From: DAISKN01 sp963716925
GTDB taxonomy: Bacteria; Acidobacteriota; Vicinamibacteria; Marinacidobacterales; SMYC01
Direction of reading: 5' to 3'
Length of the DNA stretch: 64,000 nucleotides
Assembly: GCA_963716925.1 (NCBI GenBank)
Contig: CAVQUX010000010.1
Location: forward strand, 434,001 to 498,000
The notes under the pieces are model-generated. The model had not been told where the DNA came from and searched no databases. It worked only from the letters and a program-made list of their open reading frames with translations. The translations under genes and the position numbers were made by a program. This document shows, piece by piece, positions 24,274 through 31,802 of this stretch; the stretch's first letter is position 1; each line of letters starts with the position of its first letter.

Positions 24274-24289
24274 TGGCTTTCCTTTTGCT
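24274..24289 (+). promoter_or_regulatory. Sigma-54-type promoter for the second GlsB/YeaQ gene
   Basis: TGGCTTTCCTTTTGCT: TGGC, TTGCT and ten-base GG-GC spacing. The -12 GC is 74 bases upstream of the ATG, identical to the spacing at the paralogue 14622. Confidence 0.62.
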
Positions 24290-24361
24290 TATTCGGACCC
24301 CAGGCAGCCTTGATACCGGAGTCGAATATCGGCCCTCGTGGCAAGGCTCAAGGAGAAATGC

Positions 24362-24631
24362 ATGTCGAACTTAATCGTGACACTCATCATCGGCGGAGTC
24401 GTCGGTTGGCTGGCGAGCATCGTGATGAAGGCCAACGGGCAGATGGGCATCCTGGCCAACGTCATCGTGGGCATCCTCGGGTCGTATGTCGGCGTCGCCC
24501 TCGCCAATGCGCTGGGGGTGCAGGCGAACACCGCTCCGGCGGCCTGGATCGTCGCCGTCATCGGCGCATCGGTGCTCATCTGGCTTCTACGGGCGCTCGG
24601 CGTTTTTTCCCGGCTGGCCTCGGCTCGGTAG
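24362..24631 (+). CDS. GlsB/YeaQ/YmgE-family small membrane protein (second copy)
   Basis: 89 residues: LIVTLIIGGVVGWLASIVM, NVIVGILGSYVGVALAN and AWIVAVIGASVLIWLLRALG. It is very similar to the protein at 14622, so this is a recent or well-conserved duplication within 10 kb. AAGGAG precedes the ATG. Likely inner membrane, stress induced, mechanism unknown. Followed after 16 bases by the dodecin gene, probably in one transcript. Confidence 0.87.
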   Translation: MSNLIVTLIIGGVVGWLASIVMKANGQMGILANVIVGILGSYVGVALANALGVQANTAPAAWIVAVIGASVLIWLLRALGVFSRLASAR

Positions 24632-24647
24632 TCGAATCGAGAACGAG

Positions 24648-24863
24648 ATGTCGATGTCGGTAACGAAGGTATCCGGTCTCGTCTCGGAGCTCACCAGGAC
24701 CGCGACTCTCAGTCTCGACGACGCGATGAAGAAGGGCATCGCCGGGGGCAACAAGACCCTCCGCGACGTCCGCGTCTGGTGGATCAAGGAGGAGAGGGTG
24801 AGCACGGGCTCACCCTCTGGCTATCAAGTGAACATGATGATCGGCTTCGTCATCGATGACTAG
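24648..24863 (+). CDS. Dodecin-family flavin-binding protein
   Basis: 71 residues, dodecin length. The pattern VTKVSGLVSELTRTATLSLDD, A-x-x-x-G-I, GNKTLRDVRVWWIKEERV and GYQVNMMIGFVID follows dodecins: a small strand-helix-strand-strand protein that assembles into dodecameric shells storing flavin. The Trp pair in VRVWWIKEE corresponds to the flavin-stacking position. Two in-frame ATGs (24648, 24654) are possible starts. Probably the second gene of the GlsB unit. Confidence 0.75.
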   Translation: MSMSVTKVSGLVSELTRTATLSLDDAMKKGIAGGNKTLRDVRVWWIKEERVSTGSPSGYQVNMMIGFVIDD

Positions 24864-24971
24864 CGCCGCTGCCGCCTCCGGACGCTTTTTCGAATTGTTT
24901 GCTTCTTTCTCTCCAAAGCGTTAAGGTAGCTTATCTCAGCGAAAATCACTTCTCTGAGGGGAAGGATCATA

Positions 24972-25304
24972 ATGTTACAGAAAATCATGCTGGCGGTGTT
25001 GTGTCTCTTCACGACGGGTTTGGTGCTCGCGGATCAAAAGGCCGAGACCAAGAACGTGACCGGTGAGGTGAAGGCCCTCTCCGCCGATTCCACGGTCATC
25101 ACCGTGGATCACAAGGACTGGACGTTCATCGTCGACAAGGACACTTACGTCGTTGCCAAGGGCGCGAGCCACACGTCGCGCAAGGCCGAGGGCGCCAACG
25201 AGATCACGAAGATCACCGACTTCCTCAAGGTGAAGGATACGGTCGTCGTCGACTATACGGAAAAAGACGGCAAGATGACCGCCAAGGAAATTCGGGTCAG
25301 GTAG
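24972..25304 (+). CDS. Small exported beta-rich protein
   Basis: 110 residues. The signal peptide ends TTGLVLADQ. The mature domain is a small beta fold of the kind found in DUF5666-type or OB-like exported proteins: NVTGEVKALSADSTVITV, WTFIVDKDTYVVAKG, LKVKDTVVVDYTEKDGKMTA, ending EIRVR. AAGGA lies seven bases upstream of the ATG. No enzymatic motif. Not a confident family assignment. Confidence 0.68.
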   Translation: MLQKIMLAVLCLFTTGLVLADQKAETKNVTGEVKALSADSTVITVDHKDWTFIVDKDTYVVAKGASHTSRKAEGANEITKITDFLKVKDTVVVDYTEKDGKMTAKEIRVR

Positions 25305-25316
25305 CTCTTTTCATAC

Positions 25317-25352
25317 CTGCGCCGGCGCCCGCGTGCTGCGGTGTCGGCGCAG
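25317..25352. terminator. Hairpin between convergent genes
   Basis: CTGCGCCG (25317-25324) and CGGCGCAG (25345-25352) pair perfectly around a GC-rich 20-base loop, in the 71-base gap between two genes that converge. A short T-rich stretch (GTTTGTT) follows on the plus strand. Position fits a bidirectional terminator. Confidence 0.35.
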
Positions 25353-25375
25353 CGGTTTGTTCGCCCCTTGCGCGG

Positions 25376-26713
25376 TCATCGCATCCGCCGATAGAGGACC
25401 CAGCGGGCCCCGGACAGAGCCGACGAAGGGTACGACCGCAGGAGAATGCACGAACCACAGCGGGAGCCCTCGTAGCTTCCGATCCAGAACTCAGCCTCGA
25501 TTTCACTCACGTACCTGAGCCGCTCCCCCTCCTCCCCCATTCGTTCACGATAGAAGCCGACGATCCTGCCGTTGCGGAGGTCGTGGTCGCTCCCCACGGT
25601 GACGACGCTGTCCTCCGCGGCCTCCAGAAGAAAGCGAAGGGCGTCTTCGTATCGCCCGCGCCCCTGTCGCGCGAATTGAAGCAAGGAGTACCCGTTCGCC
25701 GCGAGCCAGACGACGAAAAGGACCGAGGACCATGGGCGTCCGAGCGAGCCCGCGAGGCTCGCGAAGAGAAGGGGCACGAAAGCGACGCACACGAGGAAAT
25801 AGCGGGGGAAGAGAAACGGGGGATCGAGAACGAGAGCGACCCAGATCGGAAGGAGCGTCGTGGCCGCGAAGAAGATCCAGAGGTAGGAGCGCGGCTCGTC
25901 CGTTCGCCGGTTGGGCCAGTAGCAACGGAGGCGCCGGGCGAGCTCGAAGGCGAGAGCTACGCCGGCGAGTGCGGCGAAGAGGAGCACGCCGCGGCCTTCG
26001 ACGGGTCCACCCAGGGCGAGCGAGGCGGTCTGACCGAGGAGCGCAAGGGGCGGCGGGCTGGTTCCTCCGCCGAGGCGGAGATATCTCAGGTCGATGGCGA
26101 CGAGAGCGCCCAGGAGCAGGAGCGGGAAGACCGGGACGGCGAGCGCGCTTCGGAACGAGAGTCGTCCCCGGCCCGCGAGAACCAGCGAGTAGACCACGGC
26201 CGCCACGAGCACGAGCACGAAGCTGAGGTGGGAGAGGACTCCGGCGGAGGCAGCGAGGGAGAACCCCGCGAGCCACCGCATGTCGGTCGTCTCCGTCCAC
26301 CTCACGAGGCACGCGAGCGCCACGAGCCCCGCGAGGGCCGCCAGCGCGTAGCCTCTCGCCTCCGAAGAATAGAACACGAGCGGAAAGCTGGTCGCGGTCG
26401 TGAGCATCGCGAGTCGTGGTCTCGAGCCGTCCATCTCGGCCAGCCACCCGACGGCGAGAACCGCGGCCACTCCGGCGAGGAAGGACGGCAACCGGTAGAC
26501 CCAGAACGCGGCTTCTTGTCCGACAACGTACATCCAGAGGCTCACGAGCCAGTGGTTGCTGTCGTGATGGATGGCGGTGAACACTTCGGAGGCCGAGTCG
26601 ATGGACGCGACGTTCGCGAGCGCCCGGATCTCGTCGAGCCAGAATTCCGTGAACAGCCCGGGCAGCCGCAGGAGCGCCGCCACAAGTACGATCGCGACGA
26701 AGCTCCACTTCAT
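25376..26713 (-). CDS. Polytopic membrane glycosyltransferase-like protein (GT39 / PMT-type)
   Basis: 445 residues with about ten membrane segments. The first loop has the D-E pair typical of GT-C enzymes: LFTEFWLDEIRALANV. SSEARGYALAALAG and a run of hydrophobic helices follow, and a C-terminal soluble domain begins near GRYEDALRFLLEAAEDSVV. Such enzymes use polyprenyl-phosphate sugars outside the membrane. Starts at 26713 (MKWSFVAIVL) or 26728 are both possible. The leader lies inside a 47-bp repeat shared with 28284-28330. Confidence 0.75.
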   Translation of the reverse strand: MKWSFVAIVLVAALLRLPGLFTEFWLDEIRALANVASIDSASEVFTAIHHDSNHWLVSLWMYVVGQEAAFWVYRLPSFLAGVAAVLAVGWLAEMDGSRPRLAMLTTATSFPLVFYSSEARGYALAALAGLVALACLVRWTETTDMRWLAGFSLAASAGVLSHLSFVLVLVAAVVYSLVLAGRGRLSFRSALAVPVFPLLLLGALVAIDLRYLRLGGGTSPPPLALLGQTASLALGGPVEGRGVLLFAALAGVALAFELARRLRCYWPNRRTDEPRSYLWIFFAATTLLPIWVALVLDPPFLFPRYFLVCVAFVPLLFASLAGSLGRPWSSVLFVVWLAANGYSLLQFARQGRGRYEDALRFLLEAAEDSVVTVGSDHDLRNGRIVGFYRERMGEEGERLRYVSEIEAEFWIGSYEGSRCGSCILLRSYPSSALSGARWVLYRRMR

Positions 26714-26715
26714 TT

Positions 26716-26762
26716 CTTCGATTATCATCGCCCGGGATGGACTCCCGCAGCTATCGCGGCAG
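26716..26762. repeat. 47-bp direct repeat, copy A
   Basis: This copy differs from 28284-28330 at about five positions. CTTCGATTATCATCGCC and GATGGACTCCCGC are identical in both. Copy A is the leader of the minus-strand glycosyltransferase gene. Copy B is the leader and start codon of the plus-strand gene 28305. Confidence 0.8.
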
Positions 26763-26931
26763 GGCGGTTCACTCTGCCGTCGCGTCAAATGACGCAGTTG
26801 CGTTCCTTCGGGTCAGGCCCCGCCGCCCCAACGACCTGCTTGGACAAGTATTTGCGAAACGTCCGCCGGGGCACGAAGCTTGCATCCTTCTTCGTGGTCG
26901 AATTTACGGAGAGATTCGAGAGGCGCGCGTC

Positions 26932-28248
26932 ATGAACGAGCGAATGATTCTCCCTGCAGCATTTTGTTTGGGGTTGTCGACCTCGGTCGGGGCCCAGGTC
27001 AGCTCGGTGAACGGGCAGATCGCCTACACGGTATGCGAATACGATTCGACGGCGGGCGTCGTCGTCTGCGACATCTGGCGGGTGGAGGCGGACGGCAGTA
27101 ACCCGGTCGATTTGACCAACACTCCCCTTGTTTCCGAGGCGAATCCCGTCTGGTCGCCGGATGGCACACGCATCGCCTACGTGGTCGATATCGGGGCTTT
27201 CACCCAGAGCCTCTGGATCATGGAGGCGGACGGCACCGGCCAGTTCCCGGTAACCCTCCCGGCCGGCCCGCTCTTCGGTCCGACCTGGTCTCCCGGCGGA
27301 ACGCAGCTCGCCTTCTCGCGGCAAGCTCCCGGCGAGGTGATGAGCCTGCAGTTCGACGTCTTCGTCGTCAACGCCGACGGCACGGGAGAGATCGACATCA
27401 CGCTATCCGACTACGACGAAATCGACCCGTCTTGGTCCCCCGATGGAGCTCGAATCGCTTTCGCCGGCGTGAGGCCGGAGACCTACCAGGATCCCGAGAC
27501 CGGACTACCCGTCGCGGGCGCGCAATGGGAGATCGTCACGGTCGACCCGAGCGGAGCCTCCGAGCTCGTACTCAGTGATGGAGAGCCCGGGACGGAGCGC
27601 GGCGACCACCTCGAGGAGGATCGAGGTCCCGTCTGGTCGCCGGATGGAAGCATGATCACGTTCATGAGTCAGAGCGTGGATCCTTGCTGCTCATCCTGGC
27701 AGATCTGGGCGGTGAACCGCGACGGCACCGGCGTGAGCAACCTGACGAACGACGAGTCGGTAAACGACATGTTCCAGACGTGGTCGCCGGACGGCGCGTT
27801 GATTCTCTTCTCGAGGGCCGACGGACAAGGCGGGCTCGACCTCTATACCATGCCCGCTCCCACAACTCTCCCGCCGCCGGCGGCTCCCCGCGCGGCCGCG
27901 CCGGCCTCCGACGTCGCACGGCTCACGATCGGCGCGAACGCGAGCGACCCGGACTGGGGCCGGGATCCCGATTCGGCGACGACTCCCGAACGGTTCGCTC
28001 TGTTCACGTCCGTCGAGACCGATACTCGGTTTGCCGGCGGAAGCATTACCAGCAGGCCCACCGGCGTTCGCTGCGGTCGAAACTGTTTCGAATCCTATGC
28101 GGCGGGAGCTCTCGTGCAGCTCAAGGCGAGGGCCCGGAGGGGATATAGCTTCGTCGGCTGGTCCGGAGCCTGCACCGGCATGACCGAGTGTGCCGTCACG
28201 ATGGACGACGTGCAGGTGGTAAGGGCGACGTTCCGCCGAATCCGTTAG
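26932..28248 (+). CDS. Exported TolB-like WD40/PD40 propeller protein with C-terminal bacterial-repeat domain
   Basis: 438 residues. Signal peptide with a weak start region, ending GLSTSVGAQV. At least five PD40 blades carry the motif WSPDGTRIAYV (also WSPGGTQLAF, WSPDGARIAF, WSPDGSMITF, WSPDGALILF), each preceded by a xxADGT strand. The last ~65 residues, GGSITSRPTGVRCGRNC ... YSFVGWSGACTG, form a divergent InlB/Flg_new-type repeat domain with two cysteine pairs. Likely a secreted or periplasmic binding propeller. The gene sits between two copies of a 47-bp repeat. A possible weak sigma-54-like sequence lies at 26841. Confidence 0.82.
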   Translation: MNERMILPAAFCLGLSTSVGAQVSSVNGQIAYTVCEYDSTAGVVVCDIWRVEADGSNPVDLTNTPLVSEANPVWSPDGTRIAYVVDIGAFTQSLWIMEADGTGQFPVTLPAGPLFGPTWSPGGTQLAFSRQAPGEVMSLQFDVFVVNADGTGEIDITLSDYDEIDPSWSPDGARIAFAGVRPETYQDPETGLPVAGAQWEIVTVDPSGASELVLSDGEPGTERGDHLEEDRGPVWSPDGSMITFMSQSVDPCCSSWQIWAVNRDGTGVSNLTNDESVNDMFQTWSPDGALILFSRADGQGGLDLYTMPAPTTLPPPAAPRAAAPASDVARLTIGANASDPDWGRDPDSATTPERFALFTSVETDTRFAGGSITSRPTGVRCGRNCFESYAAGALVQLKARARRGYSFVGWSGACTGMTECAVTMDDVQVVRATFRRIR

Positions 28249-28283
28249 CGCGGATCACCGAGCGACGAGTCGCATCCTCTTCT

Positions 28284-28330
28284 CTTCGATTATCATCGCC
28301 GGAGATGGACTCCCGCGGCCATCGCAGCAT
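28284..28330. repeat. 47-bp direct repeat, copy B
   Basis: Partner of 26716-26762. It contains the ATG of the gene at 28305. In copy A the corresponding ATG (26737) opens a frame that is not otherwise protein-like, so copy B is the original gene start. Confidence 0.8.
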
Positions 28331-29639
28331 CGCGTTCGCTCTCAGCCTCGTGCTCTACGCCGCCCTGTACCTCTTCACCTTCCACGAAGCCGACGAGGAC
28401 CTCTGGGGTCGCATGGCCGCGGGTCGGCTCGCGATGTCCGAAGGGAGAGTCCCCCGGGAGGACGTCTTCGCCTACGTTCCGACGAAGCCGCTGTGGGTCG
28501 ATCATGAATGGCTCTCTGGGGTCGTCTTCTACGAGGTCCATCGCGCGTTCGGCGGAAGGGGGCTTCTCGCGCTCCGTGCCGTCCTCGGTGTGGGCGCGGT
28601 GGCCCTCCTTCTCCATGCCGCCCGCGGCGCGAGCCCCTGGACCGTCGGGTTTCTCTCGCTCGCCGCCTGGCCCCTTCTCGCCCAGGGATTCAATTCGGTG
28701 GTGAGGGCCCAGGCCTTCACGTTCCTCTTCTTTGCTCTGACGCTGTTCGTTCTCGAGCGAGGCCAAGGTCGCGTCGCATTGGTGCCGCTCGCGGCGCTCT
28801 GGGCGAACCTGCACGGCGGCTTCGTCCTCGGTCCGCTCCTCCTCCTCGGCTACGGCTTCTATCGCCTGGGCGCCGCCTCGTTCGCCGCAAGCCTTCTCAA
28901 CCCTTACGGCCTCGAGTACTGGCGCTATCTCAGCGAGGCTCTCCGGATGCCGCGTCCCGAGATCCTCGAGTGGCGTTCCGCGGAGCTCTGGGGGATTGGG
29001 GATCTCCATGTTCAAGCGGGACTCCTCCTGGTCGTGGTTCTCGTCCTGGGAATGCGACCGCGGCCCGCTCATCTCGTGCTGCTCGGAGGGGCGGCACTCG
29101 CGACTCTCCTGCACGTCCGCTTCGCTCCGTTCCTGGGAATGGTGATCGTCGTCACTCTCGGAGGCTCATGGGAGGACGTGTTCCGAAGACGTCGCCACGC
29201 GCTCGCCCTGGGGGCGATGGTTCTGGCGCTCGGTCTCATAGCGACTGGAGGCGCTGTCTCCTGGCTGCGCCGGGACCTCTCGCTCCAGATGCGGGTGCCG
29301 GCCGACCGCTATCCGGTCGCCGCGGTGAGCCTTCTTACCGGCGAGAAGGGGAAGCTGGCAGTCTTCTTCAACTGGGGCGAGTACGCCCTCTATCATCTAT
29401 ATCCGGCCGTCCTCGTCTCCCTCGACGGGCGCTACGAGACTGTCTACCCGGACGACATCGTCCGAGCGAACTGGGATTTCACCCGCGGGGTGCCCGGAAG
29501 CGAGAAGTTTCTCGACACCTACGCCGCGGACTTCGCGCTCTATCCCCGGGACACGGGCGCCGCGCGGTGGCTCGCCACTGCGTCGAGCTGGGCCCTCGTG
29601 CACGAGGACGGTTTTTCCGTGCTCTATCGCCGTGAGTGA
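28305..29639 (+). CDS. Polytopic membrane protein of the DxDLWWHLxxG type
   Basis: 444 residues, about nine or ten membrane helices. The N-terminal loop EADEDLWGRMAAGRLAMSEG, then PREDVFAYVP and WVDHEWLSGVVFYEV, is a widespread pattern of uncharacterised GT-C-like membrane proteins (usually D-x-D-L-W-W-H, P-x-x-D-x-F-S, W-x-x-H-E-W-L). A C-terminal domain (FFNWGEYALYHLYP, VSLDGRYETVYPDDI) follows. It probably belongs with surface polysaccharide assembly. Possibly divergent from the gene at 26713 before the propeller gene came between them. Confidence 0.68.
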   Translation: MDSRGHRSIAFALSLVLYAALYLFTFHEADEDLWGRMAAGRLAMSEGRVPREDVFAYVPTKPLWVDHEWLSGVVFYEVHRAFGGRGLLALRAVLGVGAVALLLHAARGASPWTVGFLSLAAWPLLAQGFNSVVRAQAFTFLFFALTLFVLERGQGRVALVPLAALWANLHGGFVLGPLLLLGYGFYRLGAASFAASLLNPYGLEYWRYLSEALRMPRPEILEWRSAELWGIGDLHVQAGLLLVVVLVLGMRPRPAHLVLLGGAALATLLHVRFAPFLGMVIVVTLGGSWEDVFRRRRHALALGAMVLALGLIATGGAVSWLRRDLSLQMRVPADRYPVAAVSLLTGEKGKLAVFFNWGEYALYHLYPAVLVSLDGRYETVYPDDIVRANWDFTRGVPGSEKFLDTYAADFALYPRDTGAARWLATASSWALVHEDGFSVLYRRE

Positions 29640-29696
29640 GGGAGGAAAACCCCTCTCCCGTACGTCTTATCTAGTGAACCCCAAAACTCGTGTGCA

Positions 29697-29726
29697 TTGA
29701 CAGGCTTCGGAACCGGCCATTATCAT
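29697..29726 (+). promoter_or_regulatory. Sigma-70-type promoter of the Tad cluster
   Basis: TTGACA at 29697-29702 is a perfect -35 and TATCAT at 29721-29726 a five-of-six -10, with an 18-base spacer. Transcription would start near 29733. This places the ATG at 29725 upstream of the transcript and favours the ATG at 29758 as the first start codon. Confidence 0.6.
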
Positions 29727-29757
29727 GCTGTATAGCTACCCTCGGAACCATTCAAGG

Positions 29758-29937
29758 ATGACAGCTAGGGGTTTGCGAGCCCGGCTAAGCCGCGAGGAAG
29801 GCCAAGCCTTGCTCGAGACGGTGATGGTCACGGGTTTCCTCGTCGCCATAGCCGTGGTGCTCAACCGCCTGTTCGGTCCCGTCATCCTCGAGGCCTTCGA
29901 GAAGATCTCGGAAGCGCTGAGCTCGGTAGGACCATGA
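29758..29937 (+). CDS. Tad pilin-like protein with class III leader (first of cluster)
   Basis: 59 residues from MTARGLRARLSREEG. After a short basic leader comes EEGQALLETVMVTGFLVAIA, with a prepilin-peptidase-like G/Q junction and glutamate at +5, then one hydrophobic helix. The tail FEKISEALSSVGP is short, as in Flp pilins. The start was chosen from the promoter position; an ATG at 29725 would lengthen the leader to 26. The stop overlaps the next ATG (ATGA). Confidence 0.65.
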   Translation: MTARGLRARLSREEGQALLETVMVTGFLVAIAVVLNRLFGPVILEAFEKISEALSSVGP

Positions 29938-30116
29938 AACGGAGAATCGTTTCGGACGAATCGGGTGCCACCACCATCGAGTACACCCTGGTGCTGGCGT
30001 TCATCGCCAGCATCTCCATCTACGCCACCATCTCGCTCATCAGCGTGCTCCTGAATCGCGTCGCCGTTCTCGTCGTCAACATCGCCATGTACCTGACCGG
30101 AGGGCCGGGTCCTTGA
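29934..30116 (+). CDS. Flp-type pilin
   Basis: 60 residues: leader MKRRIVSDESG, then ATTIEYTLVLAFIASISIYA with Glu+5-Tyr+6, the classic Flp processing and assembly signature, a second hydrophobic stretch VLLNRVAVLVVNIAMYL and a glycine-rich end. The ATG overlaps the stop of the preceding gene by four bases, indicating coupled translation of two pilin subunits. Confidence 0.75.
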   Translation: MKRRIVSDESGATTIEYTLVLAFIASISIYATISLISVLLNRVAVLVVNIAMYLTGGPGP

Positions 30117-30149
30117 AAGCTCGCAATGATCTCGAAGGAGGCTTCTGAC

Positions 30150-30410
30150 ATGTGGAATCGAATTCGCTCCGGCGTCGCGGACGTCGTTCTCTCCCGTATG
30201 CTCTCGACCGAGGGGCACTTCAGGCGCCTTCGGGAGAGGCTCGCGGACGAGGAGGGCGCCATGACCATCGAGTACATCCTCATCATCGCTCTCATCGCCA
30301 TCATCATCATCACCCTGTTTACCGTCATCCTCTGGCCCTTCCTCCGGCCGGCGCTCGAAGACCTGATCAACCGCATCACCAACGCCATCAACGGCGGCGG
30401 CATCACCTGA
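30150..30410 (+). CDS. Flp-type pilin with extended leader
   Basis: 86 residues. Leader of about 36 residues (MWNRIRSGVADVV..., ending LADEEG), then AMTIEYILIIALIAIIIITLF with Glu+5 and Tyr+6, and a C-terminal part LEDLINRITNAINGGGIT. The start at 30150 has AAGGAGG eight bases upstream; an ATG at 30126 does not. This is the best candidate for the major Flp subunit among the three pilins. Confidence 0.75.
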   Translation: MWNRIRSGVADVVLSRMLSTEGHFRRLRERLADEEGAMTIEYILIIALIAIIIITLFTVILWPFLRPALEDLINRITNAINGGGIT

Positions 30411-30421
30411 GGCCCGATCTC

Positions 30422-30853
30422 GTGAAGACGCGTCGACGGGGTCGCCGGGGCGAGGAGGGCACGAGCGCCCTCGAGCTCATGATGACCATCTCCATCATCT
30501 TCTTCCTGATGCTGGCGGTCATCCAGGTCTCGCTCATCTCGATCACCAAGCTCCTCACCAACTATGCCGCCTGGAGCGCGGCCAGGGTCTGGGCGGTGAA
30601 CGAGGACGACGGCGTGGGAAAGGCCAAGCAGGCGGGCACATCGATCCTGAAGATCCTAAGGTGGGGCCCCATCGAAGACAGCTTCGTGGATGTCCAGGAA
30701 GGAAACGAAGGAGTCGAGGTCAACTACGAGACGACGCTCGGCATCCCGTTCCTCTTGAAGAACAACCAGGCGGGGCGCATCACCACCCGGGGCTGGGGGG
30801 CGGTGCCGCGGGATCCGAACGGCTTCGACGAGAGTGGAGACAACAAGGAGTGA
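30422..30853 (+). CDS. TadE-type pseudopilin
   Basis: 143 residues from a GTG. Basic leader VKTRRRGRRGEEG, then TSALELMMTISIIFFLML with Glu+5, TadE family style, one membrane helix and a 110-residue extracytoplasmic domain with WSAARVWAVNEDDG. TadE and TadF are minor pseudopilins needed for Tad pilus assembly. The GTG follows the pilin stop by 12 bases; no ATG is available. Confidence 0.72.
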   Translation: MKTRRRGRRGEEGTSALELMMTISIIFFLMLAVIQVSLISITKLLTNYAAWSAARVWAVNEDDGVGKAKQAGTSILKILRWGPIEDSFVDVQEGNEGVEVNYETTLGIPFLLKNNQAGRITTRGWGAVPRDPNGFDESGDNKE

Positions 30854-30863
30854 GGGATAGGCC

Positions 30864-31802
30864 ATGAGCGAAGAGCTTCGGACGCGCTGCAGGGGCGAGA
30901 AGGGCCAGACGACTCTCTTCGTTCTCTGCAGCTTCATGGTGTTCTTCATGCTCTTCGCGCTCGTGGCGAACGTGGGCCAGGCGGTCAACCGGCGGGTCAT
31001 GCTCCAGATGGTCGCGGACGCCGGGGCGTTCACCGGGGCCTCGGCCCAGGCGACGATGTTGAATACCATCTCGGAGTTCAACCAGATCATCGATACCTCC
31101 TGGGACGTCGCCACCGCCCTGATGCTCTACTGGACGTTTCAGTTCTGCGGGGTGGACGACGCCATAGGCATCATCTACCGCGTCATCGAGACCGTGATGT
31201 CCATCATGATACGGGTCTCGAACCACGGAGGCGCCGTCTGGGCGCTGATGGAAGCGGAGATGGTGACCAAGCAGAACATCCGCGACCTCTTCCCCGATGG
31301 CTCGGTGCATACCCCGCTGGAATCGTTCGGAAGCCTGCTCTCAAGCCCTTCGTCCGCGGCCACGGGAGCGAGCCACATCATCAACATGCAGAAGGCCTGG
31401 CCTTCCCTCTTCTCCCAATTCGCCCTGGTGCGCCTCGAGCAGGAGAGCGTGACCAAGAACTGGATCTGCTATACCCCGCCGTTCAGCATCAGCTCCAAGA
31501 GCGGGAGCTTCAACCAGCCGTGGAAGAAGTCCGAGCCGGACGAGGTGACGCGCTTCTACTGGTGGGTGACCGCGGATCCCGTCGACGCGCTGGTTCTTCC
31601 CAGAAAGAGCTGGATGCCCTTCGGATTCCCGCAGGTGCCGGCGATGACCGCGGTCGCTCTCGCGAAACCCATCGGCGGCGACGTCGAGCCCGACGAGAAC
31701 GGAGCCGAGTACGTGGCGAGGCTCATTCCGCTCTCGACCATCGATGCGGTCTTCGCCGATTTCAGCGGATCGCTTCCGAGCCTTACGGAAGTGCTCCATT
31801 GA
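30864..31802 (+). CDS. TadG-like (TadE/G N-terminal domain) protein
   Basis: 312 residues: leader ending CRGEKG, then QTTLFVLCSFMVFFMLFALVANVGQAVNRRVMLQMVADAGA. This is the TadG-like N-terminal pattern, one membrane helix followed by an alpha-helical stretch rich in Ala. The rest is a large extracytoplasmic domain without the von Willebrand A motif of longer TadG proteins. GAGG-like sequence precedes the ATG. The stop codon overlaps the next start (TTGA). Confidence 0.72.
   Translation: MSEELRTRCRGEKGQTTLFVLCSFMVFFMLFALVANVGQAVNRRVMLQMVADAGAFTGASAQATMLNTISEFNQIIDTSWDVATALMLYWTFQFCGVDDAIGIIYRVIETVMSIMIRVSNHGGAVWALMEAEMVTKQNIRDLFPDGSVHTPLESFGSLLSSPSSAATGASHIINMQKAWPSLFSQFALVRLEQESVTKNWICYTPPFSISSKSGSFNQPWKKSEPDEVTRFYWWVTADPVDALVLPRKSWMPFGFPQVPAMTAVALAKPIGGDVEPDENGAEYVARLIPLSTIDAVFADFSGSLPSLTEVLH

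Noticed and set aside
26841..26856. TGGACAAGTATTTGCG as a sigma-54 site for the TolB-like gene
   Set aside because: The spacing and TTTGC are right, but the -24 element deviates at three positions and the gene is not in the same block; left as a weak possibility only.
29725..29757. ATG at 29725 as the start of the first pilin
   Set aside because: It lies within the -10 element of the best promoter, upstream of the predicted transcript.
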